DNA of 64,000 nucleotides from the NCBI RefSeq assembly GCF_900176305.1, contig NZ_FWXH01000008.1, positions 1-64,000 on the forward strand. Direction: 5' to 3'. The notes beneath the pieces are model-generated. The model was not told the origin of the DNA. It saw only the letters and a list, made by a program, of their open reading frames with translations, and searched no databases. The translations under genes were made by a program, and so were the position numbers. This document shows positions 37,069 through 47,336 of the stretch, piece after piece. This DNA comes from Clostridium acidisoli DSM 12555. GTDB lineage: Bacteria; Bacillota; Clostridia; Clostridiales; Clostridiaceae. Within the stretch, counting starts at the first letter, position 1; each line of letters begins with the position of its first letter.

Positions 37069-38368
37069 ACAACCAAGATTTTCATGTGCACTAGGAGTAC
37101 AACAATCTGTAGTAGCTATTAAAAGGGGTGTTCCAATTTTGCATTCAGGTCCAGGATGCAGCGGTAAGATAAGTAGCCTTATAGGTCAAGGGGAAGGTTA
37201 TGCAGGAGGGAACACCGTACCATGTACGAATTCTAGTGAAACTGAAATAGTATATGGTGGGGAAAAAAAATTAAGAAATGTAATAGAAGGAGCTTTTAAA
37301 GTAATTGATGCGGATCTTTATGTAGTTTTAACAGGATGCACATCAGATATTGTTGGTGATGATGTGGAATCCGTAGTATCAGCTTATCAAAAGCTTGGTA
37401 AACCTATAGTATACGCGGAAACAGGCGGTTTTAAAAGTAATAATTATGTTAGTCATGAGATAGTTGTTAATGCAATTATTGATCAGTATGTAGATAAATT
37501 TTACACCGATAAAAAAGTAATTAAGGGACTTGTAAATGTTTTTGCAACTGTACCATATCAAGATCCATATTGGAATGGAAATTTGGAAGAAATAAAGAGA
37601 ATACTTCAAGGAATTGGACTTAAAGTTAATATTCTTTTTGGTAATGAATCTGATGGTATTGAAGAATGGAAAAGTATACCTTATGCCGAATTCAATATTG
37701 TATTAAATGCGTGGGTAGGAATAAAAATTGCAAAACATTTAGAAGAAAAATATGGAACTCCATACTTTCATTTTCCTTACTTACCCATAGGAGGAAAAGA
37801 AACATCTAATTTGTTAAGAAAAATAGGTGATTTTGCTAAATTAGATAATAAAGTTGTAGACAAGTTTGTAAGGGAAGAAGAAAAAAATTTTTATTCATTT
37901 ATTGAGAGAACGGCAGATTTTATGCTGGAGTTTAGATACGGACTCCCTAGGAAATTTTATACAATACTAGATTCTTCATATGCAATTGGATTTTCTAAGT
38001 TTTTATTAAACGAATTGGGGATTATACCAGCAAAACAATTTATTGTGGATGATACGCCAAATGAATATAAAAAATCTATTGAAGATGAGTTTAAAAATAT
38101 ATCAGAATTTAGATCCTGTGAAGTAACATTTTCTATTGATGGGGGGGAGATTCAAGAAAAAATAAGAAATGAAGAAAATAAGAATAGATCATTGATTTTA
38201 GGTAGTGCATGGGAAAGAGATCTAGCTAAAGACATAGGAGCTGACCTACTTATTATAAGTCCTCCTATAGCATATAGATTAGTGCTTAATTGCGGATATG
38301 CAGGTTATAAAGGTGGACTTAGAGTTGTTGAAGATATATACAACACAGTGTTGGACACTTATAGATAA
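37052..38368 (+). CDS. Nitrogenase-like component 1 beta subunit (MarK-like)
   Basis: A 438-residue NifK-family partner. Conserved cysteines: Cys12 (RFSCALG), Cys36 (SGPGCSGK), Cys96 (LTGCTSDIVGDDVE), the expected three cluster ligands of the beta side. The start is the ATG at 37052 behind GGGAGG; the upstream subunit ends at 37068, so the two are translationally coupled and should form a DK heterotetramer. No dedicated reductase (H) gene is in the operon; electrons would have to come from an Fe protein encoded elsewhere, possibly the nifH product at 62409 or a paralogue. Confidence 0.85.
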   Translation: MLKIIEQPRFSCALGVQQSVVAIKRGVPILHSGPGCSGKISSLIGQGEGYAGGNTVPCTNSSETEIVYGGEKKLRNVIEGAFKVIDADLYVVLTGCTSDIVGDDVESVVSAYQKLGKPIVYAETGGFKSNNYVSHEIVVNAIIDQYVDKFYTDKKVIKGLVNVFATVPYQDPYWNGNLEEIKRILQGIGLKVNILFGNESDGIEEWKSIPYAEFNIVLNAWVGIKIAKHLEEKYGTPYFHFPYLPIGGKETSNLLRKIGDFAKLDNKVVDKFVREEEKNFYSFIERTADFMLEFRYGLPRKFYTILDSSYAIGFSKFLLNELGIIPAKQFIVDDTPNEYKKSIEDEFKNISEFRSCEVTFSIDGGEIQEKIRNEENKNRSLILGSAWERDLAKDIGADLLIISPPIAYRLVLNCGYAGYKGGLRVVEDIYNTVLDTYR

Positions 38369-38388
38369 AAATAAAAGGAGTGTTAAAA

Positions 38389-39693
38389 ATGGGAGAAAAC
38401 AATTATGGGTTTGATACTTTAAAAGTAAGGGCTGGGTATAATCCACATAAACATAATTATGCAGTATCTGTTCCTATATATGAAACTGCATCATTTGAAT
38501 TAGGTAATACAGAAAGAGCTGGAAAACTTTTGAGCTTTTCAGAACTTGGATTTATCTACTCTAGGGTTTCAAACCCTACAGTTGCAGTTCTTGAAGAGAG
38601 AGTGGCTTCACTAGATGGTGCAGCTGCGGCTGTAGCCGTAGGTTCAGGTATGGCAGCTGTTACTTACAGTCTTTTAAATGTAGCAGAAGGAGGAGGCAGA
38701 ATATTAACAACACAAAAACTTTATGGAGGAACAATAGACAGCTTCAATAAATTATTTCCTAAATATGGTATACAAATAGACAGATTAGAGGAATCAGATA
38801 ATTCAGAAGCATTTAGAAATGCTATTAAAGAGGACACTAAGGCTATATTTATTGAAACAATCAGTAATCCAAATGCTTCTATAGCTGATATTGAGACTTT
38901 GGCTAATATTGCACATGAAAATAACATTCCTCTAATTGTTGATAATACATTTGCCACACCATATTTACTAAATCCTATAAAATTTGGAGCAGATATAGTA
39001 ATTTATTCAGCTACTAAAGCGTTAGGTGGTCATGGTAATGCAATTGCTGGATTAATTTTAGACAGCGGAAATTTTAATTGGGGCAATGGCAAGTTTCCGC
39101 AATTTGATGAGAAATATCACAATCTAAGAGATAAAAGCGGAAATCCTAGAAGTATATTAAAAGTTTTTCCAAAGGCACCATTTGCTTTTAGAGTAAGGCT
39201 AAATTATTTAACATATTTTGGAGCCACTTTAAGCCCATTCGATGCTTATTTAATTTTAATTGGACTAGAAACACTTTCAGAAAGAGTACAAAAACAGGTC
39301 TCAAATACAGAAAAAATCATCAAATATTTAGAGAGTAAGGATAAGGTAAGCTGGATTAAACATCCTTCAGCAGAAGGAAGCCCTTATAAGAAATTAAAGG
39401 AAAAATATTTACCAAAGGGAGCTGCATCAACTTTTACTTTTGGGTTTAAAGGATCATTAGATGAAATTGATAAATTTATTGATGCATTAAAAATATTTAG
39501 CTACCAGGCGAATTTAGGTGATGCAAGATCATTAATAATAAATTCTCCAAAGACAACGCATGGAGAATTGACACCCAAAGAACAAGGACTGGCAGGAATA
39601 ACACCAGATACTATTAGAATTTCAATAGGGCTAGAAGAAGCAGATGACTTAATTTCAGATTTAGAACAAGCTTTTGAAAAAGCATTTATATAA
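38389..39693 (+). CDS. O-acetylhomoserine sulfhydrylase paralogue linked to the nitrogenase-like genes
   Basis: A 434-residue PLP enzyme of the MetY family, with the PLP lysine in IYSATKALGGHG. It starts at the ATG at 38389, behind AAAGGAG, 20 bp after the MarK-like gene. It is a diverged paralogue of MetY at 24152-25432, with an insertion around WGNGKFPQFDEKYHNLRDKS. In a Mar-type pathway this enzyme would combine methanethiol with O-acetylhomoserine to give methionine directly. That role is inferred from gene order; the family itself is clear. Confidence 0.88.
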   Translation: MGENNYGFDTLKVRAGYNPHKHNYAVSVPIYETASFELGNTERAGKLLSFSELGFIYSRVSNPTVAVLEERVASLDGAAAAVAVGSGMAAVTYSLLNVAEGGGRILTTQKLYGGTIDSFNKLFPKYGIQIDRLEESDNSEAFRNAIKEDTKAIFIETISNPNASIADIETLANIAHENNIPLIVDNTFATPYLLNPIKFGADIVIYSATKALGGHGNAIAGLILDSGNFNWGNGKFPQFDEKYHNLRDKSGNPRSILKVFPKAPFAFRVRLNYLTYFGATLSPFDAYLILIGLETLSERVQKQVSNTEKIIKYLESKDKVSWIKHPSAEGSPYKKLKEKYLPKGAASTFTFGFKGSLDEIDKFIDALKIFSYQANLGDARSLIINSPKTTHGELTPKEQGLAGITPDTIRISIGLEEADDLISDLEQAFEKAFI

Positions 39694-39756
39694 CAAAACT
39701 AAATAAAACCTTAAAAAAAGAAATCGTCAATTTTAAAACCAATTGAAACAGGAGCC

Positions 39757-39785
39757 TTGTTTACTTTTTTAAAAAGATGTATAAT
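39757..39785 (+). promoter_or_regulatory. Possible promoter of the 188-residue protein
   Basis: TTGTTT (39757-39762), 17-bp spacer, TATAAT (39780-39785), 32 bp before the start codon. It suggests this gene is transcribed separately from the nitrogenase-like operon; no clear terminator was found after that operon. Confidence 0.6.
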
Positions 39786-39817
39786 TTTGTTATATTAACT
39801 TAAAAGAGGCGATTGAG

Positions 39818-40384
39818 ATGGCAGATAAAACTAAAAAGAGTTATATAGATAATTTGGTTAATTCTATAGAAGATTATGTTTCAAAGGGAAAAGAAGAGGA
39901 ATTAAGAGAAAAGATATCAATGACTATTAAATCAAAAATATTTTCAGAAGATATTGAAGAATGCTTAAACTCAAGAGATTTTTCAGACGTTGGATTATTA
40001 GATAATTCAGTAGAGGATATTTCGTTTATGTTTTCAACTATATTTCCAATATTTATTGAAAGTAGGGGAGCTACTTTTAGACTTTATAAACATAAAGTTG
40101 AAATAATGCTTTCTGATAAAATGAAGGACAGGTTTATATATATTTTTTCAGAAGGAAGACTTACTTCTGGGGAATTTAAATGCTACAAACTTTATGAAGA
40201 TGAATATGTTTATATAGTTAAAAGAGTAATTGAAAACATACCTAAATTCAGAGAAGCCATAAAAGAGCAAATAGAAGATCTTGATGAAGGTATGGGAGAG
40301 CTTGCAAAGAAGAAAACAACTTCAAAAAATCAGCTTGATAAATCGAAAGAAAATTCTAATATATTATTAGAAATGTTAAAATAA
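39818..40384 (+). CDS. Hypothetical protein, 188 residues
   Basis: A cytoplasmic protein, charged and helix-rich, with no signal peptide or membrane segment. The middle (about 65-115, ISFMFSTIFPIFIESRGATF and following) looks like a compact alpha/beta fold; the C-terminal 40 residues are a Lys/Glu-rich probable coiled coil. Codon use resembles the neighbours and an RBS (AGAGGCGA) precedes the ATG, so it is probably a real gene. I do not recognise the family. It lies between the Mar-like operon and the trp leader with its own likely promoter. Confidence 0.8.
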   Translation: MADKTKKSYIDNLVNSIEDYVSKGKEEELREKISMTIKSKIFSEDIEECLNSRDFSDVGLLDNSVEDISFMFSTIFPIFIESRGATFRLYKHKVEIMLSDKMKDRFIYIFSEGRLTSGEFKCYKLYEDEYVYIVKRVIENIPKFREAIKEQIEDLDEGMGELAKKKTTSKNQLDKSKENSNILLEMLK

Positions 40385-40388
40385 CGTA

Positions 40389-40417
40389 TTGACAGTAGTA
40401 AGAAAAAGATGTATATT
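40389..40417 (+). promoter_or_regulatory. Promoter of the trp operon
   Basis: TTGACA (40389-40394), 17-bp spacer, TATATT (40412-40417), immediately downstream of the previous stop codon; transcription would enter the T-box leader. Confidence 0.75.
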
Positions 40418-40423
40418 TATTAA

Positions 40424-40784
40424 AACATTAATTAAATCAATGAGCGGAAGTAGTAGATATGAGAATTTAGTTAAAGCGAATTTGGAATAGTGAAAGCCAA
40501 ATACTGTAGCTTATATTGAATGGATCTGTGAGATGCAATGTGAAATTATAGTAGCAGTAGCCGGTAGTCTACCGTTAAAAGGACGAGGTATCGATTAATA
40601 TCTGTACCTTGATTGAGATAGTTTTTACTTAGGTGGCATAACGAAATTTAACATTTCGTCCTTTATTGGATGGAATGTTTTTTTATTTAGATTTTATGCA
40701 TAATTATGCCGAATAAGTATTTAAACTAAAATGGGTGGCACCGCGGTCACTTCGTCCCATTAGCAGGATGAAGTGGCTTTTTTG
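40424..40784 (+). promoter_or_regulatory. T-box leader (tRNA-Trp) of the trp operon
   Basis: The conserved T-box TGGGTGGCACCGCGG is at 40732-40746, followed by a terminator (CACTTCGTCC...GGATGAAGTG, then T's, 40748-40784). Upstream, stem I landmarks are present (AGCGAATTTGG, TAGTGAAAGCCAA), and the specifier region reads GAATGGATC with TGG at 40521-40523, a Trp codon. Uncharged tRNA-Trp should stabilise the antiterminator and allow trpE transcription. Confidence 0.93.
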
Positions 40785-40817
40785 TTTTATCAAAAAATAA
40801 GAGTTGAGGTGAATCTA

Positions 40818-42248
40818 ATGTTTAATTTAACAGAAAATGAATTTCTAAATCACAAAAAAATAGGAAAAGTTTTTCCTATTACTCTAAAGATTAGTGGAGA
40901 TGAATTAACTCCAATAGGCATATATTATAAGCTAAATGGGAAAAGAAAGTTTCTTCTTGAAAGTGTCTACTCAGAAAACAAAATAGGGAGGTTTTCATTT
41001 CTAGGAATAAATCCATATATGACAATAAAAAGTTATAAGGATGAAATAAAAATACATGATCACAATGGCGAAAATACTGTTTACGGAAAGGTTTTAGATT
41101 ATATAAAGAGATATGTAGAAGTTGATTATGATAGTACGTTATTTCATGTGCCATTTACAGGAGGTGCTGTGGGATATGTAGGTTATGATGTAATAAGACA
41201 ATATGAAAAAATTCCAGACAATAATTTAGATGAACTAAAATTACCAGAAACTTATCTTATGTTTTATAAAACTTTTATTTGTTATGACCACTTTAAACAT
41301 GAGATATATATCATTTATAACGTGTTTCAAAATGACAAATCAGACTATAATTCTATAATCTTAGAACTCAATAATATAAAAGAAAACATAATGGATGACA
41401 ATAAAATGCATGCATTTGAAGAAACGGTATCAGAAAACACCTTTGAATCGAATGTGAATGAAGAAGAGTTTAGCAAAATGGTTAATATGGCAAAGGAATA
41501 TATAAAAGCTGGGGACATATTTCAAGTTGTGTTATCTCAACGCTTAAAATTTAAAAATAGAGGTACATCCTTTGACGTGTACAGAAGATTAAGGGCTAAA
41601 AATCCTTCACCATATTTATTTTATTTTGATTTTGAAGAATTTCAAGTCGCAGGATCTTCTCCTGAAATTTTGGTCTCATGTATAGATGGAGAAGTAACTA
41701 CAAACCCAATAGCTGGATCAAGACCAAGAGGCAAAGATGAGGAGGAAGACGAGAGGCTAAAATTAGAACTTATGTCAGATGAAAAGGAGAGGGCGGAACA
41801 TCTTATGTTAGTGGATCTTGGTAGAAATGACATAGGAAAGATAAGTGAATTTGGAACGGTTAAAGTTGATAGATTCATGGATATTGAGCTGTATTCGCAT
41901 ATAATGCATATCGTCTCAGCAGTATCTGGAAAATTAAAAAAAGGCTTAACTTGTTTTGATGCACTTAGCTCATGTCTTCCAGTTGGAACAGTATCAGGAG
42001 CACCTAAAGTAAGAGCTATGGAGATAATTGATGAACTTGAAAGTCTTCGAAGAGGTAGTTATGCAGGAGCAGTAGGATATTTTTCTTATAATGGGAATAT
42101 GGATACTTGTATAGCTATACGAACTATAATTTTTAATGATGGATACAGCTATGTGCAAGCAGGAGCGGGAATAGTTTATGATTCTGATCCTAAAACTGAG
42201 TATAAAGAAACTTTAAATAAAGTGATGGCAATGAGGGAGGTGATTTAA
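40818..42248 (+). CDS. trpE: Anthranilate synthase component I
   Basis: Makes anthranilate from chorismate with ammonia supplied by TrpG. The 476-residue protein has the chorismate-binding C-terminal domain (FQVVLSQRL, SSPEILV, NPIAGSRPRG, EHLMLVDLGRNDIG, SGAPKVRAMEII). Start ATG at 40818 behind GAGGTGA; the frame extends upstream into the T-box terminator but without a ribosome site. trpG starts on the base after the stop. First gene of trpEGDCFBA. Confidence 0.97.
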   Translation: MFNLTENEFLNHKKIGKVFPITLKISGDELTPIGIYYKLNGKRKFLLESVYSENKIGRFSFLGINPYMTIKSYKDEIKIHDHNGENTVYGKVLDYIKRYVEVDYDSTLFHVPFTGGAVGYVGYDVIRQYEKIPDNNLDELKLPETYLMFYKTFICYDHFKHEIYIIYNVFQNDKSDYNSIILELNNIKENIMDDNKMHAFEETVSENTFESNVNEEEFSKMVNMAKEYIKAGDIFQVVLSQRLKFKNRGTSFDVYRRLRAKNPSPYLFYFDFEEFQVAGSSPEILVSCIDGEVTTNPIAGSRPRGKDEEEDERLKLELMSDEKERAEHLMLVDLGRNDIGKISEFGTVKVDRFMDIELYSHIMHIVSAVSGKLKKGLTCFDALSSCLPVGTVSGAPKVRAMEIIDELESLRRGSYAGAVGYFSYNGNMDTCIAIRTIIFNDGYSYVQAGAGIVYDSDPKTEYKETLNKVMAMREVI

Positions 42249-42851
42249 ATGATACTGTTAATAGATAATTATGATTCTTTTACATATAACCTTTATCAAT
42301 ATGTAGGAGAAATATATGAGGATATTTTAGTTAAGAGAAATGATGAGATAACTTTAGAAGAAATAAAAAATTTGAAACCAGAAGGAATAATTATTTCACC
42401 AGGACCAGGAATACCAGAAAAAGCTGGAATATGCATAGAGGTTATAAAAAAATTTGCTGGCAGTGTACCAATACTAGGAATATGCCTAGGACATCAAGCT
42501 ATAGGTTATGCTTACGGAGCAAATGTAGTTAGAGCAAAAAAAATAATGCATGGTAAAACTTCTAGAATTAAACATGATGAAATTGGTATCTTTAAGGGAA
42601 TAAAAAGTCCATTAGAAGTCATGAGATATCACTCTTTAATACTAGACACAAAAAATTTTCCCAATGAATTAAGTATTACAGCTAAAAGCCAAGATGATGA
42701 TGTTATTATGGCAGTTAAACATAAAATTTATGAAGTTTATGGGTTACAGTTTCATCCTGAATCCATAAAGACAGAGTTTGGAAGAACCATGATTAGAAAT
42801 TTTGTGGAGGGGATTTGCAATGTTAAATCAGGCAATAAAAAAATTAGTTGA
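42249..42851 (+). CDS. trpG: Anthranilate synthase glutamine amidotransferase
   Basis: Supplies ammonia from glutamine to TrpE. The 200-residue class I amidotransferase has nucleophile Cys79 in LGICLGHQ and the His-Glu pair in LQFHPES. Not fused to TrpD. Its ribosome site (GAGGTGAT) lies inside the end of trpE. The gene overlaps the trpD start by 32 bp. Confidence 0.97.
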   Translation: MILLIDNYDSFTYNLYQYVGEIYEDILVKRNDEITLEEIKNLKPEGIIISPGPGIPEKAGICIEVIKKFAGSVPILGICLGHQAIGYAYGANVVRAKKIMHGKTSRIKHDEIGIFKGIKSPLEVMRYHSLILDTKNFPNELSITAKSQDDDVIMAVKHKIYEVYGLQFHPESIKTEFGRTMIRNFVEGICNVKSGNKKIS

Positions 42852-43842
42852 AGGTGAAAATTTAAGTGAAAAAGAGGCATATTCAGCTATATATGAAATT
42901 ATGAGTGGAGAAGCTTTAGCATCACAGGTGGGGGCATTTTTAACTGCCATGAGAATAAAAGGAGAAACAGTAGAAGAAATAACCGGAGCAGCTAAGGCGA
43001 TGAGAGATAAAGCCTTACCCTTAAAATTAAATTCAAAATATGTAATTGATACTTGTGGAACAGGTGGAGATGGGAAAAATACATTTAATATATCAACGGC
43101 AGTGTCAATAATTTCAGCATCAGCTGGAGTTAAAGTTGCTAAACATGGAAATAGAGCGGTTTCTAGTAAAAGTGGAAGTGCAGATGTTCTTCAAGAATTA
43201 GGTTTTAACATAGAACTCTCTGTTGAAAAAGCCAAAAGACTTATCGATGAAAATGGTATGGCATTTTTGTTTGCACAAAAATACCACTCAGCTATGAAAA
43301 ATGTGGGACCAATAAGAAAGGAATTAGGTATTAGAACAATATTCAACATTTTGGGACCACTTACTAATCCTGCGTTTACAAAGGGACAAGTTTTAGGTGT
43401 ATATAGTAAGGAGTTAACAAATACTTTAGCAGAGGTATTATTAAAACTTGGTGCTGAAAAAGGAATGGTAGTTCATGGAGAAGATGGACTAGATGAAATA
43501 TCCACAAGCACTATAACTTATGTAAGTGAAATCAAGGATGGAAAAGTAATAGATTATGAAATTGATCCAAGAAAATATGGTATTGAGAGGGGTGAATTTA
43601 AGGATATATTAGGAGGTAATGCTAAAGAAAACGCTGAAATAATAGTTGATATATTTAAAGGTAAAAAAGGACCTAAAAGAGATATTGTTGTTATAAACAG
43701 TGCAGCAGCTTTATATGTAGGCAAGGCAGTAAAAGACTTGAACGATGGGGTTAAGCTTTCAGAAGAACTTTTAGACAATGGAACTGTCTACAAAAAAATG
43801 CAGGAATTAATCAAATGTAGTAATGAAGAAAAGGCATATTAG
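42820..43842 (+). CDS. trpD: Anthranilate phosphoribosyltransferase
   Basis: Transfers phosphoribose from PRPP to anthranilate. 340 residues from the ATG at 42820, behind GGAGGGG; an in-frame GTG at 42802 is less likely. PRPP/metal motif [17 protein letters not shown] and [17 protein letters not shown] are intact. Translationally coupled to trpG by overlap. Confidence 0.97.
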   Translation: MLNQAIKKLVEGENLSEKEAYSAIYEIMSGEALASQVGAFLTAMRIKGETVEEITGAAKAMRDKALPLKLNSKYVIDTCGTGGDGKNTFNISTAVSIISASAGVKVAKHGNRAVSSKSGSADVLQELGFNIELSVEKAKRLIDENGMAFLFAQKYHSAMKNVGPIRKELGIRTIFNILGPLTNPAFTKGQVLGVYSKELTNTLAEVLLKLGAEKGMVVHGEDGLDEISTSTITYVSEIKDGKVIDYEIDPRKYGIERGEFKDILGGNAKENAEIIVDIFKGKKGPKRDIVVINSAAALYVGKAVKDLNDGVKLSEELLDNGTVYKKMQELIKCSNEEKAY

Positions 43843-43857
43843 GAGGTGTATTAAAAC

Positions 43858-44637
43858 TTGATTTTAGATGAAATTGTTAGTTATAAAATGAAACAGCTAA
43901 AAGAGGAAAAAGAAAACCAACCACTCTATAAATTTGAACATAAGATAATAGATATTAATACAAGGAATTTTAGAGAAAGTTTAAGTAAAGATGGTATGAG
44001 TATAATAGCTGAAATTAAAAAAGCATCGCCATCTAAGGGAATAATAAAAAAGGATTTTAATCCAGAAGTTATTGCTAATATTTATGAAAAAATAAATATT
44101 GATGCAATTTCAGTATTAACAGAAAAAAAATTTTTTAAAGGAAAAGATGAGTATATAAGACTTGTAAAAGGAGTTACAACTAAACCTATACTTCGTAAAG
44201 ATTTTATAATTGATGAATATCAAATATTTCAAGCAAAATACATTGGAGCAGATGCAATACTTCTTATCGTTAGTATCCTTAAAAATAAGCTTAAAAGTTT
44301 TTATAAGTTAGCAGAGGAGCTTGGACTTCAGTGCATTGTTGAAGTTCATGATAGGGCAGAGCTTGAGATAGCATTAGAAGCTGAAGTGCAGATAATAGGA
44401 ATAAACAATAGAAATCTTAAGGACTTCACGGTTAATCTAAAAAATACAGAAGCATTAATTAAATATATACCTGAGGAAAAAATAATTATTTCAGAAAGTG
44501 GCATACAAACTTCAGAGGATATATTATATTTAAATTCCATTGGTGCAAATGCAGTACTTATTGGTGAAACATTTATGAGAAATATAGAGGATATAAAATC
44601 AATAAATGATTTTATATCAAAAGCAAAAGGTGAATAG
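43858..44637 (+). CDS. trpC: Indole-3-glycerol phosphate synthase
   Basis: Ring closure giving indole-3-glycerol phosphate. A 259-residue TIM barrel with the characteristic IAEIKKASPSKG segment, LRKDFIIDEYQI and GINNRNLKDF. TTG start with AGGAGGTG upstream. Separate from TrpF, with a 2-bp gap between them. Confidence 0.96.
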   Translation: MILDEIVSYKMKQLKEEKENQPLYKFEHKIIDINTRNFRESLSKDGMSIIAEIKKASPSKGIIKKDFNPEVIANIYEKINIDAISVLTEKKFFKGKDEYIRLVKGVTTKPILRKDFIIDEYQIFQAKYIGADAILLIVSILKNKLKSFYKLAEELGLQCIVEVHDRAELEIALEAEVQIIGINNRNLKDFTVNLKNTEALIKYIPEEKIIISESGIQTSEDILYLNSIGANAVLIGETFMRNIEDIKSINDFISKAKGE

Positions 44638-44639
44638 AG

Positions 44640-45269
44640 ATGACCCAAATAAAGATATGTGGATTAAAAAGAATGGAAGATGTGGATTATGTAAATGAAC
44701 TTTTACCGGATTATATTGGTTTTGTATTTGCAAAGAGTAGAAGACAAGTAGATTTAAAACTGGCAAAGACTTTAAGTGAGAGGCTTAATCCTAAAATAAA
44801 AAAGGTTGGCGTTTTTGTTAATGAAGACATTGATAAGGTGAAAGCAGCTATAAACGGTGCCTCTTTAGACATACTTCAATTTCATGGGGACGAGGATGGA
44901 AAATATTTATCAAATTTTAAAGACTTTATAGTGTGGAAAAGTAAATCTATAGACATATCCTTGGAAAAAATATCGAATAAGTTTATAGCTGACCTAAATG
45001 AATACAATATTGATGCAGTGGTGTTAGATAGCAGTGAAAGAGGCAAAGTTGGGGGAACAGGTAAAAGTTTTAATTGGGAACTTGCAGCTGAAATTAATTT
45101 AACTTCAAAACTCATATTAGCAGGCGGATTAAGTATTGATAATGTATGTGAAGCAATAAATATTGTAAAACCATACGCAGTTGACATATCAAGTGGAGTT
45201 GAGACTAATGGGGTTAAGGACTTTAATAAAATAAAGAAATTTATAGAAAAAGTGAGGAATATAAAATGA
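44640..45269 (+). CDS. trpF: Phosphoribosylanthranilate isomerase
   Basis: Amadori rearrangement of phosphoribosylanthranilate. A 209-residue TIM barrel with the catalytic Cys7 in KICGLKR and the Asp in [23 protein letters not shown] start, 2 bp after trpC; its last 4 bp overlap the trpB ATG. Confidence 0.96.
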   Translation: MTQIKICGLKRMEDVDYVNELLPDYIGFVFAKSRRQVDLKLAKTLSERLNPKIKKVGVFVNEDIDKVKAAINGASLDILQFHGDEDGKYLSNFKDFIVWKSKSIDISLEKISNKFIADLNEYNIDAVVLDSSERGKVGGTGKSFNWELAAEINLTSKLILAGGLSIDNVCEAINIVKPYAVDISSGVETNGVKDFNKIKKFIEKVRNIK

Positions 45270-46447
45270 ATGGTAGGTTTGGAAAGTTTGGAGGACAGTA
45301 TGTCCCAGAAACCATAATGAACGCAGTAATAGAACTTGAAGAAGAGTTTGAAAGTGCAATGAAAGATGAAAAATTTATAGCTGAATTTAAATATTATTTA
45401 AAAGATTATGTTGGAAGAGAATCGCCACTTTATTATGCAGAAAATTTAACAAGAAAATTAGGTGGAGCAAAGATATATTTTAAGAGAGAAGATTTAAATC
45501 ACACTGGTGCTCATAAAATAAATAATGCATTAGGACAAATACTTCTTGCTAAAAGAATGGGCAAGAAAAAGGTAATAGCGGAAACTGGCGCAGGTCAGCA
45601 TGGAGTTGCAACAGCCACTATTGCAGCTATGTTTGGCATGCAATGTGAAATCTTTATGGGTGAAGAAGACATAAGAAGGCAAGCTCTCAATGTATTTAAA
45701 ATGAAGATATTAGGGGCAAAAGTTACAGCGGTAACAGCAGGAACGGGAACCTTAAAGGATGCAGTAAATGAGGCAATGAGGCAATGGGTAACTTGCATTG
45801 ATGATACATTTTATGTAATAGGAACTGTTATGGGACCACACCCATATCCGGTTATGGTAAGAGAATTTCAAAGGGTAATTGGAGACGAAGCTAAAAGACA
45901 AATTGTAGAAAAGGAAGGAAGACTTCCAGATTATATATTAGCATGTATTGGTGGTGGAAGTAATGCCATGGGCATTTTTTACCCTTTTGTAGATAACAAA
46001 GATGTAAAACTTATAGGTGTTGAGGCTGCTGGTCGTGGAGTGGATACAAAGGACCACGCTGCAACTATAACCAAGGGATCGGTAGGCGTAATTCATGGAA
46101 TGATGACTTATGTACTTCAAGATGATGATGGACAAATACTTCCAGCATATTCAATTTCGGCAGGTCTTGATTATCCAGGGGTAGGGCCAGAACATGCTTA
46201 TTTGCATGACATAAAAAGAGCTGAGTATGTATCCATTAAAGATGATGAAGCAGTAAAGGCATTTGTAGATATATCAGCTATTGAAGGAATAATACCAGCA
46301 TTAGAAAGTTCACATGCACTTGCTTATGCAATAAAGCTGGCGCCTACACTTTCAAAAGACAAACTCATGATTGTAAACATATCCGGAAGAGGGGACAAGG
46401 ATATAAACACTATAGCAAATGTAATGGGGGTAAATCTGAATGAATAG
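45266..46447 (+). CDS. trpB: Tryptophan synthase beta chain
   Basis: Condenses indole with serine in the TrpAB complex. A 393-residue PLP enzyme with Lys84 in [13 protein letters not shown] and the phosphate-binding GGGSNAMG. It belongs to the TrpB1 type ([14 protein letters not shown]-terminus). Overlaps trpF by 4 bp and trpA by 8 bp. Confidence 0.98.
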   Translation: MNGRFGKFGGQYVPETIMNAVIELEEEFESAMKDEKFIAEFKYYLKDYVGRESPLYYAENLTRKLGGAKIYFKREDLNHTGAHKINNALGQILLAKRMGKKKVIAETGAGQHGVATATIAAMFGMQCEIFMGEEDIRRQALNVFKMKILGAKVTAVTAGTGTLKDAVNEAMRQWVTCIDDTFYVIGTVMGPHPYPVMVREFQRVIGDEAKRQIVEKEGRLPDYILACIGGGSNAMGIFYPFVDNKDVKLIGVEAAGRGVDTKDHAATITKGSVGVIHGMMTYVLQDDDGQILPAYSISAGLDYPGVGPEHAYLHDIKRAEYVSIKDDEAVKAFVDISAIEGIIPALESSHALAYAIKLAPTLSKDKLMIVNISGRGDKDINTIANVMGVNLNE

Positions 46448-47231
46448 AATAGATTTAAAGTTTAAGGATTTGAAAAACAAAGGTGAAAAAGCGATGATAT
46501 CATTTATAACTGCTGGAGATCCTGATTTTAAAATCACAGAAGAGCTTGTATATGGAATGGAAGAGGCAGGCGCAGACATTATTGAACTTGGAATTCCATA
46601 TTCAGATCCAATAGCAGATGGTGTAACCATCCAAAAATCATCGGCAAGAGCTCTTAAAAATGGTACAACAATATCAAAGATAATGCAGTGTGTTAAAAAC
46701 ATACGAGTAAACACTGAAATACCTTTAGTGTACTTAGTTTATTATAATTCAGTATTTAAGTATGGAATAAATAGATTTATTGAAGAGTGTAAAAAAGTGG
46801 GAATTGATGGAATTATAATACCGGATCTGCCAATTGAAGAGAGAAAGGAAATTTTAAATATTGCAGATAAATTTGAAATAGCGTTAATACCATTAATAGC
46901 TCCAACTTCAAAGGAAAGAATTGAAAAAATAGTTACTAATGCTAGTGGATTTATATATTGTGTTTCAACTAATGGTGTTACGGGTACTAGAAGTGAGATA
47001 GATACAGATATAAAAGCATACATGGATACTGTGTCAAAATTTACAGATATTCCAAAGGCCATTGGATTTGGTATATCAAGTGCTAAAATGGCTAAAGAAC
47101 TTAAAGAGTATTGTGATGGGATAATTATTGGAAGTGCTATTGTTAAAAAAGTTGATGAAACAGAAGATACAGAAGAAATGCTCAAAAATGTTAAAGGATT
47201 TGTTAGTGAGGTTAAAAAAGTGTTACGCTAA
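46440..47231 (+). CDS. trpA: Tryptophan synthase alpha chain
   Basis: Cleaves indole-3-glycerol phosphate to indole. A 263-residue TIM barrel with catalytic Glu49 ([15 protein letters not shown]) and Asp60, the same numbering as the enteric enzyme. Last gene of the operon; a strong terminator follows. The full set E-G-D-C-F-B-A makes the pathway from chorismate to tryptophan complete here. Confidence 0.97.
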   Translation: MNRIDLKFKDLKNKGEKAMISFITAGDPDFKITEELVYGMEEAGADIIELGIPYSDPIADGVTIQKSSARALKNGTTISKIMQCVKNIRVNTEIPLVYLVYYNSVFKYGINRFIEECKKVGIDGIIIPDLPIEERKEILNIADKFEIALIPLIAPTSKERIEKIVTNASGFIYCVSTNGVTGTRSEIDTDIKAYMDTVSKFTDIPKAIGFGISSAKMAKELKEYCDGIIIGSAIVKKVDETEDTEEMLKNVKGFVSEVKKVLR

Positions 47232-47281
47232 TGGCTGTTAAGCTCTAAATAATTTCACTTTGCTTTCAGGAAAAGCATAAT

Positions 47282-47322
47282 AAAATGATTCTTCTTCGTA
47301 AGTTAGAAGAATCATTTTTTTT
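47282..47322. terminator. Bidirectional terminator after trpA
   Basis: AAAATGATTCTTCT pairs with AGAAGAATCATTTT, followed by T's; it serves trpA and, in reverse, the converging glycosidase gene. Confidence 0.88.
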
Positions 47323-47336
47323 AAATAGTTTCTGGG

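Noticed and set aside
35587-38368. True Mo- or Fe-only nitrogenase subunits
   Set aside because: The NifD cofactor-His region is not conserved, the subunits are grouped with a sulfhydrylase, and no nifEN/B genes are near.
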